A stretch of 43,676 bases of DNA from Candidatus Mediterraneibacter gallistercoris (GCA_019119745.1 DWWI01000013.1:1-43676), one strand, 5' to 3'; numbered from the stretch's first letter, positions 27,242 through 37,181 are shown. Numbers and translations are program-made. The notes: generated by a model not told the origin, from the letters alone.

Positions 27242-27335
27242 GACCACAAACACAATAGGCACCGTCTTAAGGACAAGTGCAGAAAGGCTGCACAGGGAGC
27301 ATTGTGGGAGAAATAATATAACAGGAGGGTTTGCT

Positions 27336-28301
27336 ATGTTAGAAGGATTGGCAGCAGATACCAGCGTCATTACATATCTGATGGCGGCCGTGGGAGTACT
27401 GGGGATTGTAGCTAAGATTGTTAATCAGTTTACTCTGCACAGACTGGTGAAGGCGGCAGGAAACATGCCGAAGAGCACACACAGACTGATAAAGCTTGTA
27501 AGGGCGAAATACGAACACGCATGTATGATCCGCGATTCAGTGGAAAACATTGATGCGTTTGTGGAAAAATATATCTATGAATACCGCGGATTTCTGTTCC
27601 GCATACATACATGGAGACAGATTGAGACATTATCTGTATGGTTTGCCGGGATACTGGCTGCCCTCGGGGCGTCGGTACTTTATTTTTATTCCGGATTCTC
27701 TGAATCCGTTTATCAATATATTGCTGCGGGAATTGCAGAGGTAGTACTTCTCTCGGTGATCATGCGTCTGAGTGATGAACCGTACAAGATTAACGCGATA
27801 AAGATGTACATGATCGATTACCTTGAAAATATATGTACGTTCCGCCTGCGAAGGCAGAATACAAGAGAGAGGGAATCCATCGATGTAATAGCGTCAGAGG
27901 GAAGCGGGAAAAGCGTACAGACTGCAGAGACTAATGCCGAATATAAGAGGCAGGAATATGTAAAGCCGGAAACCCGGACGACAGGCCGCGGGGTGAGGAG
28001 CGTGCGTTCGGCAAGATCAGCGAAAACCCCGGCAGAACCGGCATATGCGGAAGCGGCATACACCGGGACCGATACACCGGAGGTGGAAGAGCCGGGAAAA
28101 GAAAATGCAAGATTTTCAGCGGAAAAAACTACGGAAGAAAAAGGGCTTCCCATCAATATTGAGGGAGAACCGAGAAATACAGCGAAAGAGGAGAAAGCCG
28201 GAGAGGCGGCACAGCACGCGCCACAGAGCAGATCAGACGATGACAGGCCTGCTCTGAGAGAGGAGGCGATCCGGCAGATTCTGGAAGAATTCCTGGCTTA
28301 A
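27336..28301 (+). CDS. Unrecognised membrane protein with charged C-terminal tail
   Basis: A 321-residue protein; AGGAGGG six bases before the ATG fixes the start. A hydrophobic helix at about 10-28, a basic cytoplasmic-looking stretch to about 95, and two further helices (about 98-118 and 124-145) are seen. The last ~130 residues are hydrophilic, rich in E, K, R and A, and probably disordered. I recognise no catalytic motif. It sits alone before pgi; the pgi promoter overlaps its downstream edge. Function unknown. Confidence 0.6.
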   Translation: MLEGLAADTSVITYLMAAVGVLGIVAKIVNQFTLHRLVKAAGNMPKSTHRLIKLVRAKYEHACMIRDSVENIDAFVEKYIYEYRGFLFRIHTWRQIETLSVWFAGILAALGASVLYFYSGFSESVYQYIAAGIAEVVLLSVIMRLSDEPYKINAIKMYMIDYLENICTFRLRRQNTRERESIDVIASEGSGKSVQTAETNAEYKRQEYVKPETRTTGRGVRSVRSARSAKTPAEPAYAEAAYTGTDTPEVEEPGKENARFSAEKTTEEKGLPINIEGEPRNTAKEEKAGEAAQHAPQSRSDDDRPALREEAIRQILEEFLA

Positions 28302-28312
28302 CTGCTTTTAAC

Positions 28313-28341
28313 TTGAATAAGGAATACAGATTTGGTAAAAT
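28313..28341 (+). promoter_or_regulatory. pgi promoter
   Basis: TTGAAT (28313-28318), a 17-bp spacer and TAAAAT (28336-28341). The leader contains a 10-bp hairpin with one mismatch (about 28354-28385). Confidence 0.65.
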
Positions 28342-28434
28342 ATGCATAGAGTATCGGCAACGGCTGAATCTATGTGCCATTGCCGGAATTCAAATGATGA
28401 TATTGATATCAGAGAATATCAGAGAGGAAGGATA

Positions 28435-29784
28435 ATGATGAGCAAAGTAACATTTGACTATTCAAAGGCATGCAGTTTTGTACAGGAGCACGAGATGCAG
28501 TACATGAGCGAGCTTGCTGTACAGGCAAAAGACAAGCTGCTCGCAAAGACCGGCGCCGGCAATGATTTCCTTGGATGGATTGATCTTCCGGTAGATTACG
28601 ATAAAGAAGAGTTCGCACGTATTAAAAAGGCGGCAGAGAAGATCCGTGAGGACTCAGAAGTACTTCTCGTGATTGGAATCGGCGGATCCTACCTGGGAGC
28701 CAGAGCTGCCATCGAGTTCCTCGGACATTCTTTTGCAAATGTGGTATCGAAAGACATCCGCAAAGCTCCTGAGATCTACTATGTAGGAAACAGCATCAGC
28801 AGCACTTATATCAAAGATCTGATCGATGTGGTAGGAGACAGAGATTTCTCTATTAATATGATCTCGAAGTCAGGAACCACTACAGAACCTGCGATCGCGT
28901 TCCGCGTATTCAAAGAGATCCTGGAGAAGAAATATGGCAAAGAGGAAGCTGCAAAGAGAATCTATGCAACAACAGACCGGGCGAAAGGAGCCCTCAAGAA
29001 TCTTGCTACAGAGGAAGGATACGAGACATTCGTAGTGCCGGACGACGTAGGAGGACGTTTCTCCGTACTGACGGCAGTAGGACTGCTTCCGATCGCTGTG
29101 AGCGGCGCTGACATTGACAAGCTGATGGAAGGTGCGGCAGCAGGAAGAAAAGCTGCGATTGAGAATGATTTCGCTGACAACGACGCTATGAAATATGCGG
29201 CAATAAGAAACATTCTTCTGCGCAAGGGCAAGACGGTAGAGGTACTGGCAAACTACGAGCCGAGCCTTCACTATGTATCTGAGTGGTGGAAACAGCTCTA
29301 TGGCGAGAGTGAAGGTAAGGATCAGAAGGGTATCTTCCCGGCATCTGTAGACCTTACGACAGACCTGCACTCCATGGGTCAGTTTATCCAGGACGGCAAC
29401 AGAATCCTGTTCGAGACAGTTCTCAATGTTGAGAAGTCGAGAGAAGAGGTTGTTATCAACGAAGAGCCGGTAGATCTGGACGGACTGAACTATCTTGCAG
29501 GAAAGAATGTTGATTTTATCAACAAGAGTGCAATGAACGGTACGATTCTTGCACATACAGACGGAAATGTTCCGAACCTTATGGTGAAGATTCCGGAGCA
29601 GAATGAATTCTATCTGGGCGAACTGTTCTACTTCTTCGAGTTTGCCTGCGGCGTGAGCGGATATTTACTCGGCGTTAATCCGTTCAATCAGCCGGGCGTT
29701 GAGAGTTACAAGAAGAATATGTTCGCACTGCTTGGAAAACCGGGATATGAGGAGCAGAGAGAAGCTCTTCTCAAGAGATTGTAA
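28435..29784 (+). CDS. pgi: Glucose-6-phosphate isomerase
   Basis: A 449-residue enzyme converting glucose-6-phosphate and fructose-6-phosphate. Motifs: [37 protein letters not shown] (sugar-phosphate binding), [19 protein letters not shown] and [16 protein letters not shown] near the end. The short length is typical of Firmicute enzymes. ATG 28435 and ATG 28438 are adjacent; gaggaagg precedes both. It is monocistronic with its own promoter and terminator. Confidence 0.97.
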   Translation: MMSKVTFDYSKACSFVQEHEMQYMSELAVQAKDKLLAKTGAGNDFLGWIDLPVDYDKEEFARIKKAAEKIREDSEVLLVIGIGGSYLGARAAIEFLGHSFANVVSKDIRKAPEIYYVGNSISSTYIKDLIDVVGDRDFSINMISKSGTTTEPAIAFRVFKEILEKKYGKEEAAKRIYATTDRAKGALKNLATEEGYETFVVPDDVGGRFSVLTAVGLLPIAVSGADIDKLMEGAAAGRKAAIENDFADNDAMKYAAIRNILLRKGKTVEVLANYEPSLHYVSEWWKQLYGESEGKDQKGIFPASVDLTTDLHSMGQFIQDGNRILFETVLNVEKSREEVVINEEPVDLDGLNYLAGKNVDFINKSAMNGTILAHTDGNVPNLMVKIPEQNEFYLGELFYFFEFACGVSGYLLGVNPFNQPGVESYKKNMFALLGKPGYEEQREALLKRL

Positions 29785-29835
29785 GAGTTTACAGTTGTGA
29801 CCGGAAACCGGCAGATATAATTTATAGAAGAATAA

Positions 29836-29883
29836 GACACAGCGGCGCTGTAAGTGATTTACACTTATGGCGCCGTGTTTTTT
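29836..29883 (+). terminator. Terminator after pgi
   Basis: A GC-rich stem containing GGCGC/GCGCC extends through TAAGTG/CACTTA with a small bulge and ends in TTTTTT. Confidence 0.88.
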
Positions 29884-29977
29884 ACCGCAATGCCGTAAAA
29901 TTTACCATTGTTATAATTGGACTTTGCTATGGATTGATGTAGTATTATAAAGATAGACATTTCGGGAGGACAAAAGA

Positions 29978-30706
29978 ATGTACATAGCATTAGTTGATGA
30001 TTCCAGCGAGGATATCAGGTACCTGTTTGAAAATATCAGCAGATACTGCAAAGAACACAGAGTACATATGCAGATCGACAAATTCGAGGATGAAAAGAAA
30101 TTTATTGCGGCGGCGAATAACAGAGCATACGATCTCGTGATACTTGATATCTATATGAAGAAGATCAACGGAGACAGGATCGCCCAGGCGATACGGGAAA
30201 AATATCCGGAATGCCAGATCATATTTACGACGGCGAGCCAGGAACACGCAGTGAAAGCGTTTAAGGTAAGGGCTCTGGATTATCTTGTAAAACCGTACAC
30301 ATATGAGGAGCTTGAGACTGCTCTGGATCATTTTGAGGAAGCATATAATAAATTTCTCCACTATATCGAACTGAAGGAAGGACGTCAGTTCACAAAAATC
30401 CTGATCAAAGATATCATGTATGTGGATTACCACAATCATTATATCCAGGTGCACACAACGTCAAATGTGGTCAGGTCATATATGCCGTTTGATAAATTCG
30501 CACCCGTACTGCAGCCGTACTGTCAGTTCCTCTGGTGTTACAGAAACTGTATAGTGAACATCGATTATATAGATTCGCTGGATGATAAAGATTTTGTACT
30601 GACAGACGGGAAAAGGCTTCCGATCTCAAGAGCAATGTATAAAGAAGTAATACAGGCATATGCAAACTACATGTTTGAATATGTGAACCGGAGAACACAG
30701 ATATGA
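29978..30706 (+). CDS. LytTR family response regulator (AgrA-like)
   Basis: A 242-residue regulator: receiver domain (1-120) with phosphoacceptor Asp57 in LVILDIYM and Lys in LVKPYTYEEL, then a LytTR DNA-binding domain (about 132-236) with KDIMYVDYHNHYIQVH and FLWCYRNCIVNIDYI. The stop overlaps the kinase gene (ATGA), so the two are co-translated. Such pairs often respond to peptides or drugs; no peptide gene is seen nearby. GGGAGG precedes ATG. Confidence 0.93.
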   Translation: MYIALVDDSSEDIRYLFENISRYCKEHRVHMQIDKFEDEKKFIAAANNRAYDLVILDIYMKKINGDRIAQAIREKYPECQIIFTTASQEHAVKAFKVRALDYLVKPYTYEELETALDHFEEAYNKFLHYIELKEGRQFTKILIKDIMYVDYHNHYIQVHTTSNVVRSYMPFDKFAPVLQPYCQFLWCYRNCIVNIDYIDSLDDKDFVLTDGKRLPISRAMYKEVIQAYANYMFEYVNRRTQI

Positions 30707-32040
30707 AAGTTACATGGAGCTTCTTATGCATAGCGGTTCTGTATGTCCTTATAGTAGTGGTCGTGCTTTACCGCACATTTAAAGACAAGATAAAGAAGCC
30801 TTTCTGGAAACGTCTTATCTTTGCCGTCTCCATGTTTGCAGCGATCGCGGCAGTAGGAGTGGCTGGGTACGCTTATTTCGGGCTGGGAAGCTATGCACAG
30901 CAGTTTATCACTCTTGCTACGGCTATGGCCTGTTTTTGTATACCCTACACAGTGCTGGATTATAATCTGGGGCAATGCCTCTTTATTTCCGGGATCGTTA
31001 AATGTTACGCAGATGATGTAGCGCTGATCGCTACAGTATTCTATTATCTGATTTCTGATCATATACCGGAATATTATATGGAGTTTCCTGCATGGCCGGT
31101 TGTTTTGATCAGCGCGATATCGTTCCCTTTTATCAGGCTTTTCTTTTCCAGGCTTATCCGTCCGGCGCTGGACTGCAGCGGATTTCTATCATCGTGGCTG
31201 TTTGCGTGGCTTCTTCCTTTTTTGGCAAACGTGATGTATGCATTATATATGCAGCCGGTGTTTACAGATATTACGGATTTTCCGGGAAGAGAGTTTATCT
31301 TTGTGCCGTTTTTGTGGGTTGTCCTGACTTTTTCCGCGTATATTATACTCCTGGCGTCATTGATAGGACAGAGCAAGGCCGCAAAGCTGAAGGAAGAACT
31401 GCATATATCTGATCTGCAGATCAATGCACAGCAGAAACAGCTGGAACATTTTCAGAGCTATATTGAGGGTACGGCAAAAGCGCGTCATGATATGAGACAC
31501 CATATGGTGGCCCTGCAGGGATTGGCGGAGAAGAAAGACTATAAAGGAATGGAAGAATACCTCAGCGCCTGTATCTCCAGGATTGACAAGAAAAGTTCCG
31601 GAATATACAGCGGTAATCCGGCTGTGGATGCTCTGATCGGCTATTACAGACAACTGGCGGAAGAGGAGAAAATACGGGTCAGTATACAGATAGAAGCGGA
31701 AGACGCATTTGTTATAGCGGATAATGATATATGTATCATTCTTGGAAATCTTTTGGAAAATGCCTACGAGGCCTGTAAGAGACAGACTGAAGGAAATCCT
31801 TATTTCACCGTGAAAATCCATCAGACGGGACGTGTGCTTGTTATCCTTGTGGAAAACAGCTATTCGGGGACCGTGCGGAAAAAAGACGGCGTATTTCTGT
31901 CGGCAAAGGCGAAGAACCGCAATGGGATCGGACTTGAGTCGGTTATCGATGTGACCAGGAAGTACAATGGTATTCCCAAAATTGAATATGACGGAAAAAT
32001 ATTTCGAGTTTCACTTTTGTTGAATGGAAATCGTAAATAG
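30703..32040 (+). CDS. GHKL-domain sensor histidine kinase (AgrC-like)
   Basis: A 445-residue kinase. Six or seven membrane helices occupy residues 1-220; the H-box is ARHDMRHHMVAL with His262; the N-box is LGNLLENAYEAC; the G-box region is KNRNGIGLESV. This is the HPK10/AgrC layout with GHKL ATPase domain, partner of the LytTR regulator just upstream. The signal is not identifiable from sequence. Confidence 0.92.
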   Translation: MKVTWSFLCIAVLYVLIVVVVLYRTFKDKIKKPFWKRLIFAVSMFAAIAAVGVAGYAYFGLGSYAQQFITLATAMACFCIPYTVLDYNLGQCLFISGIVKCYADDVALIATVFYYLISDHIPEYYMEFPAWPVVLISAISFPFIRLFFSRLIRPALDCSGFLSSWLFAWLLPFLANVMYALYMQPVFTDITDFPGREFIFVPFLWVVLTFSAYIILLASLIGQSKAAKLKEELHISDLQINAQQKQLEHFQSYIEGTAKARHDMRHHMVALQGLAEKKDYKGMEEYLSACISRIDKKSSGIYSGNPAVDALIGYYRQLAEEEKIRVSIQIEAEDAFVIADNDICIILGNLLENAYEACKRQTEGNPYFTVKIHQTGRVLVILVENSYSGTVRKKDGVFLSAKAKNRNGIGLESVIDVTRKYNGIPKIEYDGKIFRVSLLLNGNRK

Positions 32041-32048
32041 GGTATAAT

Positions 32049-32086
32049 AATAAGCAGTCGGAAAAAGGCCGGCTGCTTATTCTGTT
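32049..32086 (+). terminator. Terminator-like hairpin after the kinase gene
   Basis: AATAAGCAGTCGG (32049-32061) pairs with 32069-32081 with one G-T pair. The following T-run is weak. Confidence 0.65.
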
Positions 32087-32169
32087 GTATCCGGAAATAT
32101 TTACAGCCACAGAACTTTTAAGGAGATATGCGGGATCGGGCGGCGGTTAGATAAAGGAGGAAATGTAAT

Positions 32170-33249
32170 ATGTTACGTATCGGTATGTTGACTAGCGGCG
32201 GTGACTGCCAGGCACTCAACGCAGCTATGAGAGGCGTTGTAAAAGGTATCTGTTCCAAGAGAGACGATGTTGAGATATACGGTTTCAAAGACGGTTACAA
32301 AGGTCTGATCTATGCGGACTTCAGTATGCTCACGTCCAAAGATTTCTCAGGAATCCTGACCCGTGGCGGCACGATTCTCGGAACATCCAGACAGCCGTTC
32401 AAACTGATGAGAGTGCCGGACAAAGACGGTCTTGACAAGGTAGAGGCTATGAAGCATACATATCATAAGCTGAACCTGAACTGTCTCGTCATCCTCGGAG
32501 GAAACGGAACACACAAGACAGCCAATATGCTCAGAGAAGAAGGGCTGAACGTCATTACGCTTCCGAAGACCATTGATAACGATCTTTGGGGAACAGACAT
32601 GACATTCGGATTTCAGAGTGCAGTAGATATCGCTACGGATACGATCGACAGGATCCATACAACGGCAACGTCACACAGCCGTGTATTCATTATCGAGGTT
32701 ATGGGACATAAAGTGGGACATGTTACCCTTCACGCAGGTATCGCAGGCGGCGCGGACATTATCCTGCTTCCGGAGATTCCATACGATATCAAAGCGATAA
32801 AGAAAGTGATCGACGGACGCAGCAAAGCGGGCAAGCCGTTCACGATCCTTGCGGTTGCCGAGGGCGCAATCTCCAAGAAAGACGCGAAACTGTCCAAGAA
32901 AGAGTATAAAGAGAAGCTGGCCAAGAGAAAATATCCGTCTATCGCTTACGAGCTGGCAGAGCAGATCCAGAAAGAGACAGATAAGGAAGTACGTATCACC
33001 GTTCCGGGACATACACAGAGAGGAGGATCTCCGTGTCCTTATGACAGAGTATTCGCGACAAGAGTCGGAGCGAAAGCAGCAGAGCTGATTCTGAATGAGA
33101 AGTACGGATACATGGTCGCCATGAAAAATGGAGAGACGACAAAAGTACCGCTTTCCGAAGTCGCAGGTAAATTAAAGACTGTAGATCCGAAGTGCAGCCT
33201 GATCAAAGAGGCAAGAATGATCGGCATCAGCTTCGGCGACGAGGTGTAA
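32170..33249 (+). CDS. pfkA: 6-phosphofructokinase (group III type)
   Basis: A 359-residue PfkA-fold kinase for fructose-6-phosphate in glycolysis. LTSGGDCQALNAAMRG at the start binds phosphate; GGNGT (Asn112, Gly113) and PKTIDND (Lys133, Asp136) are the active-site signatures; VEVMGHKVGH follows. Gly113 with Lys133 is the pattern of group III enzymes; classical ATP enzymes have Gly/Gly and PPi enzymes Asp/Lys at these sites. The phosphoryl donor is therefore likely ATP but is not certain. AAAGGAGG supports the start; dnaX begins 3 bases after the stop. Confidence 0.93.
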   Translation: MLRIGMLTSGGDCQALNAAMRGVVKGICSKRDDVEIYGFKDGYKGLIYADFSMLTSKDFSGILTRGGTILGTSRQPFKLMRVPDKDGLDKVEAMKHTYHKLNLNCLVILGGNGTHKTANMLREEGLNVITLPKTIDNDLWGTDMTFGFQSAVDIATDTIDRIHTTATSHSRVFIIEVMGHKVGHVTLHAGIAGGADIILLPEIPYDIKAIKKVIDGRSKAGKPFTILAVAEGAISKKDAKLSKKEYKEKLAKRKYPSIAYELAEQIQKETDKEVRITVPGHTQRGGSPCPYDRVFATRVGAKAAELILNEKYGYMVAMKNGETTKVPLSEVAGKLKTVDPKCSLIKEARMIGISFGDEV

Positions 33250-33252
33250 TCC

Positions 33253-34866
33253 ATGTCGTATACGGCACTTTACCGAAAGTTCCGCCCGACTGAATTTGGA
33301 GACGTAAAGGGGCAGGACCATATTATTACAACATTGCAGAATCAGATCAGGGCGAACCGTATCGGACATGCCTATCTGTTCTGCGGAACAAGGGGAACCG
33401 GAAAGACTACAGTGGCAAAGATATTTGCCAAAGCGGTGAACTGTGAACATCCGGTGGACGGAAGCCCCTGCGGGGAATGTGAGACGTGCCGGTCCATTGC
33501 GGCGGGCACGTCTATGAATGTGATCGAGATTGACGCGGCATCCAACAACGGTGTTGATAACATCAGAGAGATCCGTGAGGAGGTGGCGTACCGTCCGACA
33601 GAGGGAAGGTATAAAGTCTATATTATCGACGAGGTGCATATGCTGTCTATAGGAGCATTTAATGCACTGCTGAAAACTCTGGAGGAACCGCCGGAGTATG
33701 TGATCTTTATTCTGGCGACGACAGAGGTCCATAAGATACCGATCACGATCCTGTCGCGGTGCCAGCATTATGACTTTAAGCGTATCAGTATCGAGACGAT
33801 CACGGACCGTATGAAAGAACTGATGGATACGGAACATGTGGATGTGGAGGACAAGGCGCTACGGTATATCGCGAAGGCGGCGGACGGCTCCATGCGTGAC
33901 GCACTGAGCCTTCTGGATCAGTGCATTGCATTTTACATGGGACAGAAGCTCACATACGACAATGTGCTGGAAGTACTCGGCGCAGTGGATACGGATGTAT
34001 TCAGCCGTCTGCTGCGAAAAGTCATCGACAGGGACGTGGCAGGAGTACTGGATGTGGTCGATGATCTGGTCATGCAGGGGCGGGAACTCACCCAGCTCGC
34101 GGCGGATTTTACGTGGTATCTGCGGAACTTGCTTCTGGTAAAAACTTCTGATAATATAGAGGATGTTCTGGATGTATCGACGGAAAATATGGCGCAGCTC
34201 AAGGAAGAAGCGCAGATGATCGAGCCGGATATGCTGTTCCGGTATATACGCATTTTTTCAGAGCTTTCCAGTCAGCTCAAGTATGCTACCCAGAAGAGGG
34301 TGATGCTTGAGGTGGCACTGATCAAGCTGTGTACTCCGGCTATGGAGAATACACAGGATTCTCTGCTGGACCGCATCCGCGCGGTGGAAGAAAAAGTGGA
34401 AAAGGGAATCGACGCCGCGGCCGCGCTGCAGGCTCAGGGCGGATACAGGCCCGGAGCAGGATACGGGCAGGACGGCCCTCACGGAGAAAGCGGCGGAAAC
34501 GGACCGGGCGGCAGTGCTGATCATGTAAGGGCGCTTCCGAATGCGATCCCCGAGGATGTGCAGGAAGTTGTGAAGAACTTCCGTTCTATCGCGGGAGAGG
34601 CGTCAGGCATGGTCCGCGGTTATCTGAAGAAAGCCCGCTTAAGCCTGGGCGGTGACAACCGTCTGCTGATCGTGCTTCCCGACGCTCTGGCCGCAAGCGT
34701 GGTCGGAAGAGAAGATCACGTGCAGGAACTGGAGAACCTGATCGAAGAACGTATCGGAAAGAAAGTGGAAGTGGAAGTCCGGCACGTAGAGGAAGGGCGG
34801 CATTTTGAAGATACATTCATAGACATAGAACAGAAGATCAATATGGAAATAACAGTGGAGGACTAA
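33253..34866 (+). CDS. dnaX: DNA polymerase III subunit gamma/tau
   Basis: A 537-residue clamp-loader ATPase. Walker A RGTGKTT, a zinc-binding group CEHP...CGECETC, Walker B YIIDEVHML and sensor LSRCQHYDF are all present. The region after about residue 370 is low-complexity (G, A, P), followed by a conserved C-terminal tau-like domain. No obvious slippery heptamer for frameshifting was seen. GAGGTG precedes ATG. It forms a group with ybaB and recR. Confidence 0.97.
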   Translation: MSYTALYRKFRPTEFGDVKGQDHIITTLQNQIRANRIGHAYLFCGTRGTGKTTVAKIFAKAVNCEHPVDGSPCGECETCRSIAAGTSMNVIEIDAASNNGVDNIREIREEVAYRPTEGRYKVYIIDEVHMLSIGAFNALLKTLEEPPEYVIFILATTEVHKIPITILSRCQHYDFKRISIETITDRMKELMDTEHVDVEDKALRYIAKAADGSMRDALSLLDQCIAFYMGQKLTYDNVLEVLGAVDTDVFSRLLRKVIDRDVAGVLDVVDDLVMQGRELTQLAADFTWYLRNLLLVKTSDNIEDVLDVSTENMAQLKEEAQMIEPDMLFRYIRIFSELSSQLKYATQKRVMLEVALIKLCTPAMENTQDSLLDRIRAVEEKVEKGIDAAAALQAQGGYRPGAGYGQDGPHGESGGNGPGGSADHVRALPNAIPEDVQEVVKNFRSIAGEASGMVRGYLKKARLSLGGDNRLLIVLPDALAASVVGREDHVQELENLIEERIGKKVEVEVRHVEEGRHFEDTFIDIEQKINMEITVED

Positions 34867-34868
34867 AT

Positions 34869-35219
34869 ATGGCGAAACGCGGAGGATTTCCGGGCGGCGG
34901 CATGCCGGGAAATATGGCAAACCTTATGAAACAGGCGCAGCGTATGCAGCGTCAGATGGAGGAACAGCAGAAAGAGCTGGAGGCAAAAGAATTTACGGCG
35001 ACAGCGGGCGGCGGCGCAGTGGAAGTGACTGTGTCCGGAAAGCGCGAGGTGCTGAAAGTAAAGCTGGCCGAAGAAGTGGTAGATCCGGATGATATCGAGA
35101 TGCTTGAGGATCTGATCGTGGCGGCGACAAATGAGGCGCTGCGCAAAGTAGAAGAAGAAAGCGGAGCTGCGATGTCCAAGCTGACAGGCGGACTCGGCGG
35201 CGTTCCGGGGATGTTCTAG
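34869..35219 (+). CDS. YbaB/EbfC family nucleoid-associated protein
   Basis: A 116-residue DNA-binding dimer, typically encoded between dnaX and recR. Gly-rich N-terminus, then [25 protein letters not shown] and [13 protein letters not shown]. Two bases separate it from dnaX and from recR. Confidence 0.96.
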   Translation: MAKRGGFPGGGMPGNMANLMKQAQRMQRQMEEQQKELEAKEFTATAGGGAVEVTVSGKREVLKVKLAEEVVDPDDIEMLEDLIVAATNEALRKVEEESGAAMSKLTGGLGGVPGMF

Positions 35220-35221
35220 AA

Positions 35222-35818
35222 ATGGATTATTACAGTAATCAGATCAGCCGGCTGATCGAGGAGTTTTCCCGCCTGCCCGGGATCGGGAACAAGTCGGCGC
35301 AGAGACTGGCGTTTCACGTGATCAATATGCCTGTGGATCAGGTGGAAGAGCTGGCCAGGACTATCGTGGACGCCAGAAAGAATGTCAGATACTGCAAGGT
35401 GTGCTGCACGCTCACAGATCAGGAGATATGTCCGATCTGCAGCAATCCCGACAGGGACAAGAAGACCATTATGGTAGTGGAGACACCGCGGGATCTGACG
35501 GCATATGAGAAGACGGGAAAATACAACGGCGTCTATCATGTGCTTCACGGAGCGATTTCCCCGATGCTGGGAATCGGTCCGGGAGATATTAAACTGAAGG
35601 AACTGATGGAACGGCTTCAGGGGGATGTGGATGAAGTGATCATCGCGACAAACTCCAGCCTTGAGGGCGAGACGACAGCTATGTATATCAGCAAGCTTAT
35701 TAAACCGGCAGGGATTAAAGTGAGCAGGATTGCCAGCGGTGTGCCGGTGGGCGGAGATCTGGAGTATATCGATGAGGTTACGCTTCTGCGAGCGCTTGAG
35801 GGCAGAACGGAACTGTAG
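35222..35818 (+). CDS. recR: Recombination protein RecR
   Basis: A 198-residue protein acting with RecF and RecO in gap repair. Helix-hairpin-helix [15 protein letters not shown], a zinc finger [30 protein letters not shown], and a C-terminal Walker-B-like region. Normal length. Coupled to dnaX and ybaB. Confidence 0.97.
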   Translation: MDYYSNQISRLIEEFSRLPGIGNKSAQRLAFHVINMPVDQVEELARTIVDARKNVRYCKVCCTLTDQEICPICSNPDRDKKTIMVVETPRDLTAYEKTGKYNGVYHVLHGAISPMLGIGPGDIKLKELMERLQGDVDEVIIATNSSLEGETTAMYISKLIKPAGIKVSRIASGVPVGGDLEYIDEVTLLRALEGRTEL

Positions 35819-35828
35819 GGGAAATCGT

Positions 35829-36971
35829 ATGAGCGGAAAAAAAGTAACGTCGTCGGATGTGGCGAAGCGCGCGGGAGTGTCGCAGGCCACGGTATCGATG
35901 GTGCTGAACAAAAAGTATAACGTATCATTTTCCAAAGATGTGATCCGGAAAGTCGAAGAAGCGGCGGAGGAGCTAGGCTATGAACTTCCGAAGCGTAAAA
36001 AACGCAGAGAGGAGCGCCGGCAGAACCTGCTTGTGGTCATCAGTCCGAACCTCACGAATCCGTATTATGTCATGCTGCTCCAAGGCATCGAGTCGCGGGC
36101 GGCAGATCAGGGATTCGGCATCTTTGTCTGTAATACGCAGAGGGATCTGAAGCTGGAAGAGCGCTATCTGAAAATGATCTCTTCCCTGAACCCTCAGGGA
36201 ATAATCTATATGTGCAATCCGAGCCAGTGTTATATGGAGCAGGTGGAGGAACTCTCTAAGCGGATTCCTGTAGTTGTCATAAATAATCAGAATGAAAAGC
36301 TGAGTGTAGACGCGGTGGAACTGGATAACTCCAAGCTGGGACGTCTTATGGCACGCCACCTTCTCGAGCTGGGACACCGGAAAGTCGGATATATCGCACC
36401 GCCTCTCACCGTGAGACAGAAACAGCGCTCTAAGAGAGTTGAGGGTTTTTTTAAAGAATTCCAGAGTGCCGGTCTGAAAGACGGCGTGGTGATCAAAGCG
36501 GCGGACGAGCAGATCGATAAGGATGTGCCCGGAATCGATTCAGAATACCGGATCGGATATGACCTGACAAAGGAGCTCCTGAAAGAGCATCCGGAGCTGA
36601 CCGCCATCGTGGGGCTCAATGACATGATCGCGTTCGGGATCATGGACGCGCTTTACGATGAAAAGTACAGAGTGCCCGGCGATATGTCTGTCATGGGATG
36701 CGACAATACACTGTTCGCAAAGGTGAAAGAAGTATCCCTTACGACGATCGAGCATTTTGTCATATATAAGGGCATGGACGCCTGTGATATCATCATGAAA
36801 AAGATGAGTTCACGTATGAAAAAATATACTGAAATCGAGCCGGTAAGTATGTATCATGTGGAATATGAACCGAAGCTCGTAGTGCGCGGAACAACGTCGT
36901 ATCCCCGTTCTGAAAAAATAAAAATTAATAAAAAAAGAAAAAATATTAGTAATAAAAATGATGAGAGCTGA
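35829..36971 (+). CDS. LacI family transcriptional regulator
   Basis: A 380-residue regulator: N-terminal HTH (VTSSDVAKRAGVSQATVSMVLN, about residues 5-27), hinge and sugar-binding fold with LLVVISPNLTNPYYVMLLQGIE and VVGLNDMIAFG-like helix. ATG 35829 has AGGGGA 6 nt upstream. The ending is unusual: a lysine/asparagine-rich tail (KIKINKKRKNISNKN) in AT-rich DNA. It precedes fsa and the split transketolase, which have their own strong promoter, so local control of those genes is plausible but unproved. Confidence 0.9.
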   Translation: MSGKKVTSSDVAKRAGVSQATVSMVLNKKYNVSFSKDVIRKVEEAAEELGYELPKRKKRREERRQNLLVVISPNLTNPYYVMLLQGIESRAADQGFGIFVCNTQRDLKLEERYLKMISSLNPQGIIYMCNPSQCYMEQVEELSKRIPVVVINNQNEKLSVDAVELDNSKLGRLMARHLLELGHRKVGYIAPPLTVRQKQRSKRVEGFFKEFQSAGLKDGVVIKAADEQIDKDVPGIDSEYRIGYDLTKELLKEHPELTAIVGLNDMIAFGIMDALYDEKYRVPGDMSVMGCDNTLFAKVKEVSLTTIEHFVIYKGMDACDIIMKKMSSRMKKYTEIEPVSMYHVEYEPKLVVRGTTSYPRSEKIKINKKRKNISNKNDES

Positions 36972-37002
36972 AATGTCAATTTAGAAGAATCCTTAAAATA
37001 CG

Positions 37003-37078
37003 TCACTTAATAAATTTTGGATTGTTAAAAATTATTAATTATTAATAAAAATACGTGATAATCCGACTTATTAAGTGA
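37003..37078. repeat. 11-bp inverted repeat in the AT-rich gap before fsa
   Basis: TCACTTAATAA (37003-37013) and its exact complement (37068-37078) flank 54 AT-rich bases; TTTTT follows the right copy. It may end the LacI transcript or hold operator sites; the right copy overlaps ACTTATTAAGT, an odd-centred palindrome (37066-37076). Confidence 0.5.
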
Positions 37079-37107
37079 TTTTTCTGTATTAATAATTTTT
37101 GCGTCTG

Positions 37108-37136
37108 TTGACCAGAATTTTTTTTGCTTATATAAT
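37108..37136 (+). promoter_or_regulatory. Strong sigma-A promoter of fsa–tkt
   Basis: TTGACC (37108-37113), a 17-bp spacer and TATAAT (37131-37136), about 40 bases before AAGGAGG and the fsa start. Confidence 0.82.
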
Positions 37137-37181
37137 CAAAACAGATACAATCAATTTGTCCAGATTTAAGGAGGAACGAAA

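Larger units (their letters stand above)
26822..27335. other. 514-base gap between divergent genes: two promoters and a palindrome
   Basis: It holds the minus-strand TSCPD promoter, a 12-bp intergenic palindrome (26967-27002), the promoter of the next plus-strand gene and a 6-bp hairpin GTGCAG/CTGCAC in its leader. A possible 76-codon frame at 27086-27316 was not accepted. Confidence 0.6.

Noticed and set aside
27086..27316. A 76-codon frame with an AAGGTG site
   Set aside because: Basic, low-similarity product; it overlaps the promoter of the next gene and shows no family features.
32128..32154. An 8-codon mini-frame before pfkA, ending at its ribosome binding site
   Set aside because: The Shine-Dalgarno is only 2 nt from the ATG and no attenuator-like structure follows; it may be chance.
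34380..34450. Programmed frameshift site in dnaX
   Set aside because: The A-rich stretch does not form the required slippery heptamer in frame.
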